From contig MPNW01000111.1 of NCBI GenBank assembly GCA_011800805.1, forward strand, positions 1 through 64,000: a DNA stretch of 64,000 nucleotides. The letters run 5' to 3'. This document shows positions 35,101 to 47,716 of this stretch, one piece after another. The notes beneath the pieces were generated by a model. That model was not told the DNA's origin. It saw nothing but the letters and a program-made list of their open reading frames with translations, and did not search any database. How positions within the stretch are numbered: the first letter of the stretch is position 1; every line of letters starts with the position of its first letter. Made by a program: the position numbers and the translations under genes. Origin of the DNA: Hirudo medicinalis. Taxonomy: Eukaryota; Annelida; Clitellata; Hirudinida; Hirudinidae.

Positions 35101-37450
35101 TGTCCGGTGATTCAATTCAATCGACAGCACACCTAATAACTCCCGACCACCTGTATTTCGAAATATCTTTTCTCGAATTTCTCAAAATATGACGTCTGGA
35201 GTCGCTCTTCTAACGAATCCTCGCTCAGAAGTTTGAATAGATAAGAATTCAATCACGGAGAGCGAATGAGTCAGAATAACGGAGAGGAAAGTGTGTTCAT
35301 GAATTGCGATGCTGTTGATGGGTATAATGAAATGATGATGGTGATGATGATAACGATATCAATGAATAGAGGAATGCAAGCATCCAGGGTAATTATAAAA
35401 TGAACCCATAACTTAAGTTATAGATTTCTTTTTTTAAGTGATTGAAAATTGATTTAGGAATGCTTTTTCGAGGTTTCTCTGCTCTCTAACATATCCACGT
35501 GATCACCACCTGAAACTTGGGTACTAGAGCTGATTCAACCATTCACATTTACATCAGGTCCCTAGTTCCCACCTGGGCAAGGTCTTTCTCCCTTACAGAA
35601 GGAAACTATCACACCAAAATTCTTTTGTTTTTTTTTGAAGCAATTTTAATTAACTATTCATGAACTTTTCCGTAATGTCGCCCCATTTATCCCCTCACCT
35701 TTCGTTATCTCGTCAACTCAGGTTTCGTTGACAAATAGCAGTGTGATGAGTCATGAAATTCTGATTAGTCATCAGGCCCCTCACATTTCCCTTTTCACCT
35801 TCCCTTACGTAGCTGTTTCCAAGTACAGCGGGCATGTTCATATATTATCTTAAACGGCAGTTTGGTCGGATCTTCTCTCCAGCTTTTGAAACTTATTACT
35901 CTGCGGACTTTTATTATTCACAAGTGTAAATAATCTCGCGCTTTAGCTATTTCTGCAAAACATTTGATGCACTTCATTGGGAGCTATTGCGTCAATAGTC
36001 AGGTCATAAGATGGGGGAAAATAATTAAACACTAATTAAAAATCAATCCTTGGACGAAACTCGGATACTTAATCTCAGCTGGATAATTCTGCAACTGGGG
36101 ATTTGTGGCTAACAACGGCAAGTTGTCTTATTTATAATAATAGAAAGTGTTCATTTTAATAGTATTATTTTAACCTAATCATGCCTATGGAAATCGTAGG
36201 AAATGAGCTAATCTTGAGGATGCAAGCATTCATTGAAAATATTTGCCTTAAAAAGCGAACAAATCCGAAAACCGATTATTTCAAAATGAAAATAGTAATA
36301 ATTAAGCCAGGATATTAGGAAATTTAAAAAATAAAACACTCCTTCGTCAGCTGTTTGTTTTGTACATCTATAGCTATCTCAATCGCTATTGGACGCCGGT
36401 TAGATCATGCTCTATTTTCGTAGCGTTTCCATTTTTAGCTCGAAAACTTATAATTTTTGAGTTTATCTTTTTAAAATTGGACAAGTACAAGATAAGCTGA
36501 GGTCACGGCAAACTGTAGCACGAGATTGTAACAAATGAAATGATGGACACGCGATTTTTAAACTCAAAATTTCAGTATTCTCGTTGAAATACACCTTGCA
36601 TTCATATCGTCACGGAATATTATGCGGACTAGCAAGCATCCCAAACATTGGATTTGAGAACGGTTGACAAAATATTGCTGTTACGGATTCTTTAGTTACC
36701 TAGTTGTGTGAAAAATTGTCCGCAAGAAGTTTAGTCTATTTATTTGCTTATTTAATCTGGAACAGATTAGAGCCGCCACTCAGATCGAAATACTTAAAAT
36801 TAATAACTGGTACGTCTTCATTTATTTGTTTCTAGTTTATGCAATTATTGAAATAATTGGAACTGGGTTTACTGCAGTAGAGATATTGTTGTCAGGTGAA
36901 TCTCATTAGCAGTTTGACTTTGCAATTGCTATTAATGCAAAGGATAGTGTGAGTACTGATATGAAAGCAATGTCAATATTCAAATCGACAATGTTACTTT
37001 ATTGCAAGTTTTGACTTTAGCAAAATAATGGAATTCGGTAAAATTATACTTCATTTAATAAAATTTATATGAATTTTTTTTTAAAGGAAGAGCACTTTGA
37101 ATACTTGAAAATGAAACTGCACTTCAACTCTTACCTCACTAACCTTCAGAAACTGCTATGAACACAATTCAAGGCTTTACTAAATGCTGTGAACATCTTC
37201 GCTCAAAAGAAAGATAGTTTGTCATAAAAAGGGGCATGACATTTTAGCACGTCCACGAATGCTCATTAATTTCTAATACAACAATTGTCTCTTGTGCGAA
37301 CCTCATATTAAAGAGAGAGGTCGAAGGAAATGTGATGACGAGGCAGGACACGCCCATGCCTGGAAATTTTGGCAGTAACTCCGTCAAAGACGCCGGCGTG
37401 GTAAATTAGGTGCCAGGAAAGAATATTCACACCTCGCTCATTTGTGCAAG
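35101..37450. other. Intergenic region upstream of the phosphatase gene
   Basis: This is mostly AT-rich with no confident exon, RNA gene or transposon. Short GAT/ATG repeats lie near 35330. The region up to 37450 must include the DUSP promoter and 5' UTR, but no distinct promoter element stood out. Confidence 0.4.
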
Positions 37451-40400
37451 ATGTCTGGCAAGGAGAAATGGGACTTGATAACACCTCAGAAGCTGGCATC
37501 TCTGTTGACACTTCTGGATGGCAAGGTAACAAAATAAATGATAACTGAATGGTATCTTCAATATTGATTTTTACTTTTTTAAGACTGTTTTATTAATTTA
37601 TTGAAATTCAGAGGCTAATGGCAAAATAAACATTTATTCCTTTACCATTGATTGCAAACCCTTACTCATGGTGTTTTAACATGTTACTAAGTAGAAAAAA
37701 TGCTAAACAAAATCTAAACATTCATTTGGATGCACCTTGCAACATTTTTGCACTGTGTCATGAATTTCAAACTGAACACATCCCATTTGTTTTAATTTTA
37801 AGCTTGTGATGATGCAGAGAAAGATGCATGATGTGTGTGTGTGCGCGTGTAATTATCATCCATTACACCATAGGATGGTTAGGATGGAATACATTTGTTA
37901 TGGAGAGTGATGACCTCGTGGATAAAGCAATGGTTATGGCTGTGACGATGATGATGATGGTTATTTATACATATTTGTGATGATGACGACGACGATAATG
38001 ATAATGATGCGCGGCCAACCTGACTTTAATTTTCGAAATTCCACCTTAGATTAGTCAGCATGTCAGTTGTAGTACACACTTTAACCACATGCTTACATCA
38101 TTTGAAACACTTTCCTATTCTTTCAGTGAATTAATGTCTTTAATAACAAACACATATCACAAAAATATTAGCACAGTTAATATTATTACATGTCAAATAA
38201 GTAAATAAGTAAATATTTCACTGGAGATATTTCAGTTAAATTTATAATTAAAGAATCCGCTGCAACCACCGACCAATCACTCGTTCGGAAGCAGAACGTG
38301 AACGTGGCCGGCCGACAAGGACTTGTTAAACCATGCCCTATTTGTTTTAGATGTTTGTGAAGTAATAAGAAAACAATAACAACAACGGTGATGATAAGAT
38401 TCTGATTATCCAACGTGAAAGTAGATTGAATTCTTCACCTTGTTTATGGTCGAATAAATAGCCGACCATCCATCCATCTTTATATTCGTTGAACGAAGGA
38501 TCACCTGCATTTGAATCCTGATGGTCCAATACAGGCATGTAGGCATTCATTCACAGCTTTGTCTTGGAAGAATATTTAAGGAAAGATGCTTTGGTACACT
38601 TTATAATTATTTTTATCGGAGCTGTTGTTGTTATTGTTATCGCTGTTATTGTTTTTTTTTTTCATTTAGAATTCGTTTATTTCGAAACTCTGAACGAAGA
38701 ACCCAAAAAAAAAACACAAAAAAAAATCACAAATTCACGGTATATCCCAAGGGAATATAATTCCCGTCTAGGGGATAACCGTTGTTGTTATTATTGTTAT
38801 CGCTGTTATTCTTGTCATCTTTGATATCTTCTTTATTATTTTATTATAGCGCGCGTCTTTCTCTCCATTCATTAGACGAGCATCTCTGATGAAACATAAT
38901 TGAGAGAATCCATTTCTGGGTGGTAGGCTGTTAAATGCCTTCCAAGGAAACGGAGTGACTCTGATCTTATTCATCGGGAATATTTGAACGTGTTATTCAT
39001 TGGATTCGACATTGACGTCATCAATTCCTCTCTCTTTTAATCACGCATTCTTTCATCATTTGATCGTTCATTAGACAGCTAATTGGAGTCGATCCAAATT
39101 ATCATCTTCATGCGACATTTCAAGAGAAGTTGGAAATTCATTTCTAGATTTAAGCTGATGGAACATCGGACGCTGAAGCAATTTTTTTGTCGATAATTTA
39201 TCTTTCTTTATAAGAATGTTTATAAAACATTTGAAGCAGTGAATCTGGTTCAATTTCTGAATTTGTTCAATTTAGACTTTTTTCTTAATCCACTAATTGA
39301 CCTCTATAAACATATTAGATTTCTCATAAGAGGATTAGATTGTACATCATCTTGAAGATTTGGATGATTTCAATTTTCTTCTGTTGATTGATGAGTTACC
39401 TCAGCACTTACAGCATCATGGTAACATTCAAGCCTTGAAATATCAGCTCAAAAACTCTTCTGGGATAATGTTCAGTGGAAATAAGAATCCAAGCATTGCA
39501 TTGCTATGGTTTCTCTTCTCAACAAAAATTCCATTAATAAAAGACAGAAGGATAAACTTATAATTTTCTGATTGCCTTGTTCTTTGGGCTGATCAAAGTT
39601 TTTACTTTAAAAGAAATATCTCCATATTGGAGCTTCCAGTTTGCCTCTGGTAATTGCATTTTTTTCTTTTGCAAATCAACCGCATTGACATCCATTCGTC
39701 TATCGAAATTAAATTTCTTTTCTGGAAACAAAGTTTGAAAATTGAATTTGACATAATTCATGGCTGATGCTTCTTTTTTCCGATTGAATTTGATTTGATA
39801 TAAAATAAAATGTCTCACAACATAGTTATCATCTTTAATTTGAGTACTTACTAACTTTGTTTGCTAAATTACTGTTGAGATTAGATTTCTACAACGATTT
39901 TATGACAGATGTCTTGTGTGTTGAAGCAGTGTAAATTATTCATGAGATGTCTCCAAATACTTGTTCCCTATTTTCTCAGCATTTCAAACAAACAAAAGAA
40001 TAATGATTGACTTTGATTAATTTCTCATGATATTTATTGCAATTAATAAAATATATTAGAGTAACAGGTGACAAGGCCTCATCAGAAATGTGTCACCACA
40101 GAGCCAGTTGTTGAAACATGCTTCAGGTGTCTGCACAACCACACACGCACACAACACCAGATAGCGCTAAAAACAAGGAGTTAAAATGACCCTAGGTTGC
40201 CTTTGCAAAGCAATCCTAAGAAGCAATCCTAAGCTTCTCACAACTGCCTCAGCTCTGTATAATCACAGTTACCATCAGGATCTGCTGCATGCCACAATCA
40301 TGTCGTTAGTTATTTCCAAATGTCACAGGAAACAATTTTCTGAGGTTTATCATTCGTCATTTCTAATCTTGAATGCTTTTTGACGATCAAAAATTTAGTG

Positions 40401-43400
40401 CAAGTTTAGATCATTATTAGTTAAAAATTTGAATAACTGAAGAGGTTATTTATAACTTTTAATATATTTATATTAATAACTGAAGAAGAATTAGTCACTG
40501 CATTATTATTATTATATTATTATTCTGTTATTCAAATGTTATGTAGATGCTAGCGCATTAGAAATTAAAATGAAATCCTTCCTTCTTGGTGATCTTTTGG
40601 TGCAAAACTAAATTTCCCGATAATCTTTTAAAAAGATAACCAGCTGAAACAATCTATTTGTGAAACAATTGGTATTTTTTTCTTTATTAATCCGGATCGC
40701 TTCCGGTATTATTTCTTACGTGTCTATTCATTAACGACTAAAAATGCTTTATTTTGTTTATAACGAGTTATGCATTAATTTCCAGCCGAGGTTGGTAATA
40801 GATAGCAGGTCCTTCCTGGAGTTCAACACATGTCACGTGAGGGGAGCCATCAACGTTTCATTTTCCAAGATGATCAAGAGGGACCTGCAGAACCATCAGG
40901 TGATTGACAATTTAAAAAATAAAAATACGTAAAGGCAGTCTTTATCAACCTTTGGACTGTCATTCATTAAGCATGTAAGTCATGCAAACGTATCCAGGCA
41001 AAAATAAACCTTCGTGCTTTGTGAAAAATTTCCAAAGAATTTTTCAAATTAAATTCACGACTGAGGTTTTCAGGCTTTGAAAAGGATCCTGACCTGATAA
41101 GAAATTTAACAAAAACAAGACAAAACTTAAAAGTTGAAAAGTTTGCTTATTGAAATTAGTTGGGAGAAAATAATGGCCTCAAACTTACGCAATGATTTGC
41201 ATCGTTTCCATGTTTTTGTCGTGCTCTTCTTCTCTGTGAAGGACATCAGTTGGACTTCATCTGTCTTGGAGGGACTTTGCTTAGTTGAAACGTCCTAATT
41301 CATGCTTAAGATGAACAATACTTAAGACTTTTTATTTCATTTTTTTTATTAAGAGTTTTATTAAAAGAAAAATCACAAATGCTTTACAGGATTAACTTAT
41401 TCATGTGCTCAAAGTTATTTGTGATCCAATGCTTGAACCTTTGCATTCAGAAAAATATTTCTTGAAAGCACTTAGAGAAGAAAAATTTATTAAGATTGCA
41501 GATGAGTTGAAATAAATTTAGGAATGTGAATATTCTCGAGCCACAATAATATTGGAGTGGGGATATTTTATCTTCCAGCTGCCTGTCAAACAACTCTTGG
41601 CTCTGAGTCACAATAAGTTGGACTTTGACCTGGATTATGACGTCATCGTCGTCTATGACCAGTGCACGACTCATCCGGACCTGCTTTCAGAAGATTGCTT
41701 CCTCTTTGTGCTCATGGAAAAGCTGGTGGCGGAGTTTAAGAATGTCAGATTCCTCATAGGTTTGCTCCACTATTCTATCCTGTTTTAATCTTTTCATTTT
41801 AGTGGAAAATCCAATTTAGAAAGAATGATGGATAGGTGTTGTCGAGCCCTCTAGTCTAAAAATAGAAGCACATGATTCTTGGCTCAAATGTTTTCAGCAT
41901 GAATTGCTATTCAGATGATCATTTCCTGCTGAGGTCATGCTTGTGCTGTGGAATTTTATAGAACAACGGTGGTGGTCTGTGCCTGGATAGAGATGATCAG
42001 TAGAAATTAGCAATTAATTACTTATGAAAACTCATTAAGAAGACATTTCTAAGGTTTATCGTGTGCCTGCATTGAAGCCAGTAAGTTGCACGTGAGATAA
42101 GCATAAGCTACGAAAACAATTGAATGCTGTCTTATGTGGAAAGTTTTTGGTTTTATGCTGGTTTGGAGTATAAGTTTAGATTATATAATTTGTGAAATCT
42201 TTTAAAATAATTAATTTCATTTTTTAAATAATTTGTTAATTCTTAGGTGGCCTAATAGATTTTCAAGCAAAATTTCATCTCCTGTGTGATACTCAGAGAT
42301 CGTTATCCTTTCTTTCATCATCATCATCGTCGTCGTCGTCGTTGTCGTCATCTTCATCTAGGCAAAAGTGCTTGCTATCGCTGTCACAGCCATGCATGTC
42401 CTTTTCCAGCACCGGACCTACCAGAATTTTACCCTTTCTGTTTCTTGGGTCTCAGCAGGATGCACTCTCGCAGGAGATAATGAAGGTGATGTTCGTGATT
42501 GCACCATTAATGATATCTTTATCATTATCAGATATTGAGATTTAAGGTGATTTTAAAATTTCTTTCAGCCATAAGATAAATGCTGAATAATGTATGATTT
42601 TAAAATGTTGTTAATGAATTATTCATCATAAGTGATTGAAGTTAACTTAGACCAAACAATGTAGATTATGTCAAAGAATCATTATTTGCATAGCAGATGC
42701 TTAGGACCCAATCAATGACAGAGTGACTCACACTGTTAATCCATAAATAAATGTGGATCGAGGAGATAAAATGCTCAAATAAATAAGTTGAGTGAGCACA
42801 GACGGATGTAAAAAATTATTTATTATGGGCAGAGTCACCAACAAAGCAGTTGAAGTCATGTTGTGTTTCAACCAGGGTTGGGAAGGAGAAAATTCCAGAT
42901 AGGACTTTTGGGATAAATGATCATTGGATTTTAGGGATTTTTAGATTTTTACCAGTCTTCATTTTCAAAGTTTTTAGTTGGCAAAATAAGACAAAATCAT
43001 TTAGTTTTCTTTGAAAGGTTTGTATTTCTCAAATTTACATAAACATTTTACAGTCAGAAATTCTTAGTTCAAACACATTACATGTATTTAGCACACCATC
43101 CATCTTGAGAAAAAACTTTCCTGAGAGTTTGCTAGCCATCTTGCTGTTATACATTCAGCTTCAAACTTGTCCAAAAGCTTACCAGAAAGTTTTTTTTTTA
43201 ATCTCAGGACGAATGGCTCCTATAGCTGCTCTGAAGAAAGGATCATCAGCCAAACGATGCTTGCAAAAAAACTTTGCTCAGCTTCTTGCAGCTTAATTCT
43301 CTCTTTTTTCAATGGTCTTTCAAACAAAGTTTTCCATGGTGAAGGATGGAGTGGATGTTGAAGAATGACGTTTCTTAGCAGACTTGCCACCAGTACCACT

Positions 43401-46400
43401 GCTGCAAGTTGATGGAGCAGGACTAACAAAATGATGGTTGATCGGCAAAAACGGACTTGACTCTGATCTCTGATCAGCCTCTGCTGATAGAATCTGGTCT
43501 TGATGATGGGCAGCCACTTCATTAAAATCTGGCTGTTGCTGATGCTTCTCATTTCCTTCTTCTTGTTCACAGTCATCTAACTCACCTTCCAAAATGCCTC
43601 CTCACAAAAATGCCTTTTCACATTTTGATGTGATCATTGAGATGGTCAATGTGCAGACAATTCATAGCAACAATCTTGCTGCAGTGGTTGCACTGATACC
43701 TTAATGGAGGATCTTTACCTTCACTCGCTTTTGAGAATACTTGCCAGGTAGCACTTGCTTTCCAACCAGACGTTATAGCCTACCCTCTTGGCATTTTATT
43801 CATTGCTTTTCATTCTTTCACTTGTTTACTACCATACTTTGACTAATGATGTGATTGTTGTTGAGCATTATATAGCAGAAAAGAAAAGTCTAGAAAGTAT
43901 ATTCCACAACATTCTACCATGTTCTAGGATGATCTGTAACATTGTTAGAACTTGTTAGCAATTGCTAGAACTTTTAGAAATTTCTAGAATTTTCCTAACA
44001 GTACTTATTTACGACCATTTTTTTCAGAGAGTACGTAAAGGAAAATAATTTCTGGCTTGTAAATTTGAACAGCATAAAAATCCAAAAAATCTCACCCAGA
44101 TGAGATAAATGGTCATAAATTGATTTTATCCCAACCCTGTTAACAGTATTGGGCAATCCTTTGTTTCTAAGCACATCACTATTTTATTGGATCTCATGTG
44201 GTGCTTTGTATTTAGCTATTGACTAATAGGTTAATTAATTTCATTTCTATTATTAAATTTGTTATTATTATTATTATTAAAATTCCCATCAAATTGATCT
44301 ATTGATTTCAGCAAAATGGAATATCTTACATCCTCAATGTAAGCAGAAATGGCGAGGAGCCATCTTTCTTAGGAGAAGGACATTTCCTCAGAATTCCAGT
44401 CCATGACAGCCACAACGACAAACTACTTCCATATTTCAATACTGCCTTCCAATTTATCGGTTAGATTTTGTTCCTTAGAATTTGCTTAGGAAAGGATGTT
44501 CTTTATTAAGATGACTTTTGCAAAACTCATTCTCAAAGGAATATTAAAAATTGCTAGTTGACTTTGACAAAAATACATTCTCTGAGGAATACTAAATGGC
44601 ATTAGATCTCCTTACCAAAGGTGTTTATAAGCATTCGGACTTAATTTTTCTAAAAATCCTTTATTTATAAATAATTTCATTTTGGAAACTTTAATGACAA
44701 TGTGACATGATTTAGTTATTCTAGAAAAATATGCAGTTATTATCATCATCATCATCATCATCATCACATTGTGGCTGTAAACTGTTCTTTTTGTTCTTAA
44801 ACAAACCACTTGAGTTGAATTTATAAGAATGTTATTTTAATTTTTTATATAGATAAGGTTAGAGAAGCTAATGGGTGTGTCTTGGTCCACTGTTTGGCTG
44901 GAATTTCAAGGTCTCCGACATTGGCCATTGCTTATCTGATGAAGTATCTCGGACTCACCTGCGACGAGGCTTACAAGTCATTATATGTCTTTTAATGTTT
45001 ATTGAGATAAATGATGATGCTAATGTTTGCATAAATGGTCAGCAATGGGTTTGAGTATATTATTAATAATAGTCTTTATTTATTCTTTAAAACTCAACTT
45101 TTATTCTTTCCTAAGTCATAATATAATGACTGGATGGCATATTGCACAACATACTTAAGCTTGTAATTGCAATGGTGATATTTCAAAATGTTATTCAGCT
45201 TATTATCTTTATTTAAAAGGTATGTCAAGGACAAAAGACCCACCATATCTCCGAACTTTAATTTTCTTGGCCAGTTGCTCGAATATGAAAAATGTCTCAG
45301 ACCAAAATCAGGAACAGAAGCCTTCTCAACATCTTCTCTTGATGCAGAAAGCTCTTTTACAGGAAAAGTCAAATTTAATTCCTTTTCAGTTCTCAATAAT
45401 TGGATTGAATGTGACAAAAGGATAGATTTTGATGGTAAAGGACAGATTAAAAGCAGTGAAATCAATGAAGAAGGTGGTGTTAAAGAAGATTTTTATGAAA
45501 AGAAGTCTGAACTGCTGGTCACGGTAAAGCAAGAAGTAGTCGAGGGACAGAAGCAAGTGAACAGAGTGATGACTGAAGCATTCTCTGTGAATTTGTCTCT
45601 GAAACCTCCTCCCTCCAGACCATCAACGCTACTCCACTCTTCAACCGAATCCTTGTCGAAACTTAATTTTTCCACTTCTTCGACCTCATCGAGCAGAGTG
45701 AAACCTAGTCCAATTTTAGAAGTCCCTTCACCGGAAGAAATTGTCAGGCAGAAAAATGCTTGTTTGAATGATTCTTTGCAGCTTCAAAGAGAGTTTAAAA
45801 GTGCATCTAGTCACAATAATGTTCCGACACCTAGTCACCTTGAACTTGAAAATACTCCAGAGAGGTTTCAAGAACCAAATCATACTACCTCCACTTCTCC
45901 AAGTTACACGGGAGCCGCTCAGCTAAAAGACACCGACATCATCCACGAGCATAAACATAATTTTCAAAGAACTCATGCTGCCCATAATTTTCACCATCAG
46001 AGGGGAACTGCCCAGCATCACAGTCAAAGGTTAAAAACTCATCAGCAAAAATTCAACAGAAGGTACAATCACTCAAAGAGCCACTTGGAATACACTCCGA
46101 ATTATAAACACCAGCCCTACCAGCACCAACTTTATGGCTTCCCACAAAGCACTCACTTCCCTTACAGGTTTCCACCCTCTCACCAGTGCTTTCCTCACTT
46201 TCATTCCACTCAGCCTCCGCCCGTGTATTTCCATCGTCCGTGTCCACCGTCGGGATATGTTTTCTTTCCCAACTATCCAAATTATTTTAACGGTCACCAA
46301 TACTACGGCAACGTCAACCTTCACCATTACCCGAACGGTCACCAGGGCAGCCATCGTCATCAACATTCCTTTTTTGCTTCTAGTAGTAGCAACAGCTTTT

Positions 46401-47716
46401 ATCATTTTCCACCAACTGGAAATTTTGTTTTTAAAGAGGATCTTAGTAGTAGTAGTTTTATAAATAAGAGCTTCTCCAGTTGTAACTCTTTTCCTCCTGC
46501 CGATCCTTTTCATCCGTCGTCCCATTTCTTAGATGGGCACGAATCTACGAATCCCTATCCAAGAAGTGACAGATTTGATCGTCACACTGATCCATCAAAT
46601 GGTTTGCTTTTTTCCAATAAATGGTTTAACCAATCATCTGGCCGTAAAGCAGCGGGGAAATCCACCCGTGCCGATCCGACGCTTTCCAATATTGGTAATA
46701 AAAACTTTTGTGGGAAAGTTGGTGAGACGGTAACAAAAAATGAAATTTTAAGTAACTTGACTGTCCAAAATTCGCCAACAGAAAATGACATGACTGCAGT
46801 TACAAGCGAGCACTGCTTCGATCGTCTGCCTGTTTCATTGCCTTCTTCAACTGCAGTGACTGTTAATTTATTGGAATCGAGTAATGGGACTGACAGACTT
46901 ATATATTCACTCAAAAAAGCGCCTTTACGACTTAGGCCTAATAGCATAGCACTGCAAAATATTCAATTGCAGTCGAGTCTCGTAAACGATCCCGATTGTA
47001 CGCCCATCTCCAAATCATCAAAATCTGAAGAAATAAATAAAGAAGATGCTCAGAATTTTTCCAATGCAGAATTCCAATTCCAAAAAGAAGCTTGCAATGA
47101 GGAGTCAGTTATCATGGGTAACGATCTGATGATGGATAAAAGAAATATAAGCAAATTTTCAGATGGATGCAGTGAAAATATTAAAATAGATTTATGTAGC
47201 ATTGGAGAGGAACATAGGGATGTATTTAGGTCGGCAGTAAGAGAGGTTCATTCTCTTACTGATGAAAATGAGACGCTATGCTCATCCTTGATTTCTTTGT
47301 CCCACACAATTAGACCAGCTGCGGCTGCTAATTCATTCAGGGAAGCATTATCATCATCTGCATCATCTTCATCTTCCTCATCCTCTAGGAAATCACGAAG
47401 CTTGGAGGACATCTTAAACACTCCAAGAGTACTTCATACAGCAACTTGCACAAACATTAAAAGACTCAACAAGTCAACCGGCGATGACAAATGTCGTTGC
47501 CAGTCCAACAAGACGCATTTGCCAATCATTTCCTTGACCGAAAGCTATTCAGGAAACGACGCCAATCCAAAAAAGCAATTCAAATTACTAGAAATGTTCA
47601 ATGCTAGTCACGGATGGCGATCGGATGAAGGCCAGTCACAGACGGGCGGCATGCCGTCGAACGGAGGTAGTCAAAATTCTCTCCATGGCAATGCAGAAGT
47701 CGTGGAAGTGTCTTGA
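37451..47716 (+). CDS. DUSP8/16: Dual-specificity MAP kinase phosphatase, DUSP8/16 type, with very long tail (seven exons)
   Basis: By homology it inactivates JNK/p38-class MAP kinases by removing phosphate from the Thr and Tyr of the activation loop. Exons: 37451-37525, 40786-40899, 41579-41759, 42247-42485, 44312-44459, 44853-44976 and 45220-47716, in matching phases, about 1125 residues. A rhodanese-like MAPK-binding domain begins with LVIDSRSFLEFNTCHVRGAI and carries the docking-site counterpart SKMIKRDLQ. The phosphatase domain starts near GPTRILPFLFLGSQQDALS. The general acid is in IPVHDS (Asp near 235) and the catalytic signature is HCLAGISRS (Cys near 266). It ends with KRPTISPNFNFLGQLLEYEK. 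A tail of about 800 residues follows, His/Tyr/Pro-rich around 535-695 and then Ser-rich. Vertebrate DUSP8 and DUSP16 are about 625-665 residues, so the tail is unusual. The start ATG is the first in exon 1 and is followed by the family's PQKLASLL. Confidence 0.95.
37526..40785 (+). other. Intron 1 of the DUSP gene
   Basis: This 3.3 kb intron holds a TG/CG dinucleotide run near 37831, ATG/GAC repeats at 37940-38010, and GTT/ATT runs at 38615-38660 and 38780-38815. I see no nested gene or recognisable transposon. Confidence 0.5.
42947..43775 (-). mobile_element. BED-finger hAT transposase relic in DUSP intron 4
   Basis: On the minus strand a BED-type zinc finger reads GKDPPLRYQCNHCSKIV and then CLHIDHLNDHIKM, giving Cys-x2-Cys and His-x4-His. 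It is followed, after frame changes and a stop, by a Ser/Gln-rich linker (frame 43592-43320). Then come FTMENFV and, in a third frame, IKLQEAEQSFFASIV, which match the segment after the finger in BED-hAT transposases. Frameshifts and stops show it is inactive. No terminal inverted repeats or target duplication were identified. Confidence 0.75.
44741..44766. repeat. (ATC)n microsatellite
   Basis: ATC/CAT repeats of about 8 units lie in DUSP intron 5. Confidence 0.9.
45948..46420 (+). other. His/Tyr/Pro-rich low-complexity region of the DUSP tail
   Basis: The translated exon is dense in His, Tyr, Phe, Pro and Asn (for example HHQRGTAQHHSQRLKTHQQK and PNYPNYFNGHQYYGNVNLHH). His is about one in five residues over roughly 155 codons. 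Codons are varied CAT/CAC mixtures, so this is not a simple microsatellite. Confidence 0.85.

Noticed and set aside
46073..46525. 150-codon minus-strand and 109-codon plus-strand alternative frames in the DUSP tail
   Set aside because: Both overlap the phase-consistent DUSP exon and show compositions expected from its biased codons.
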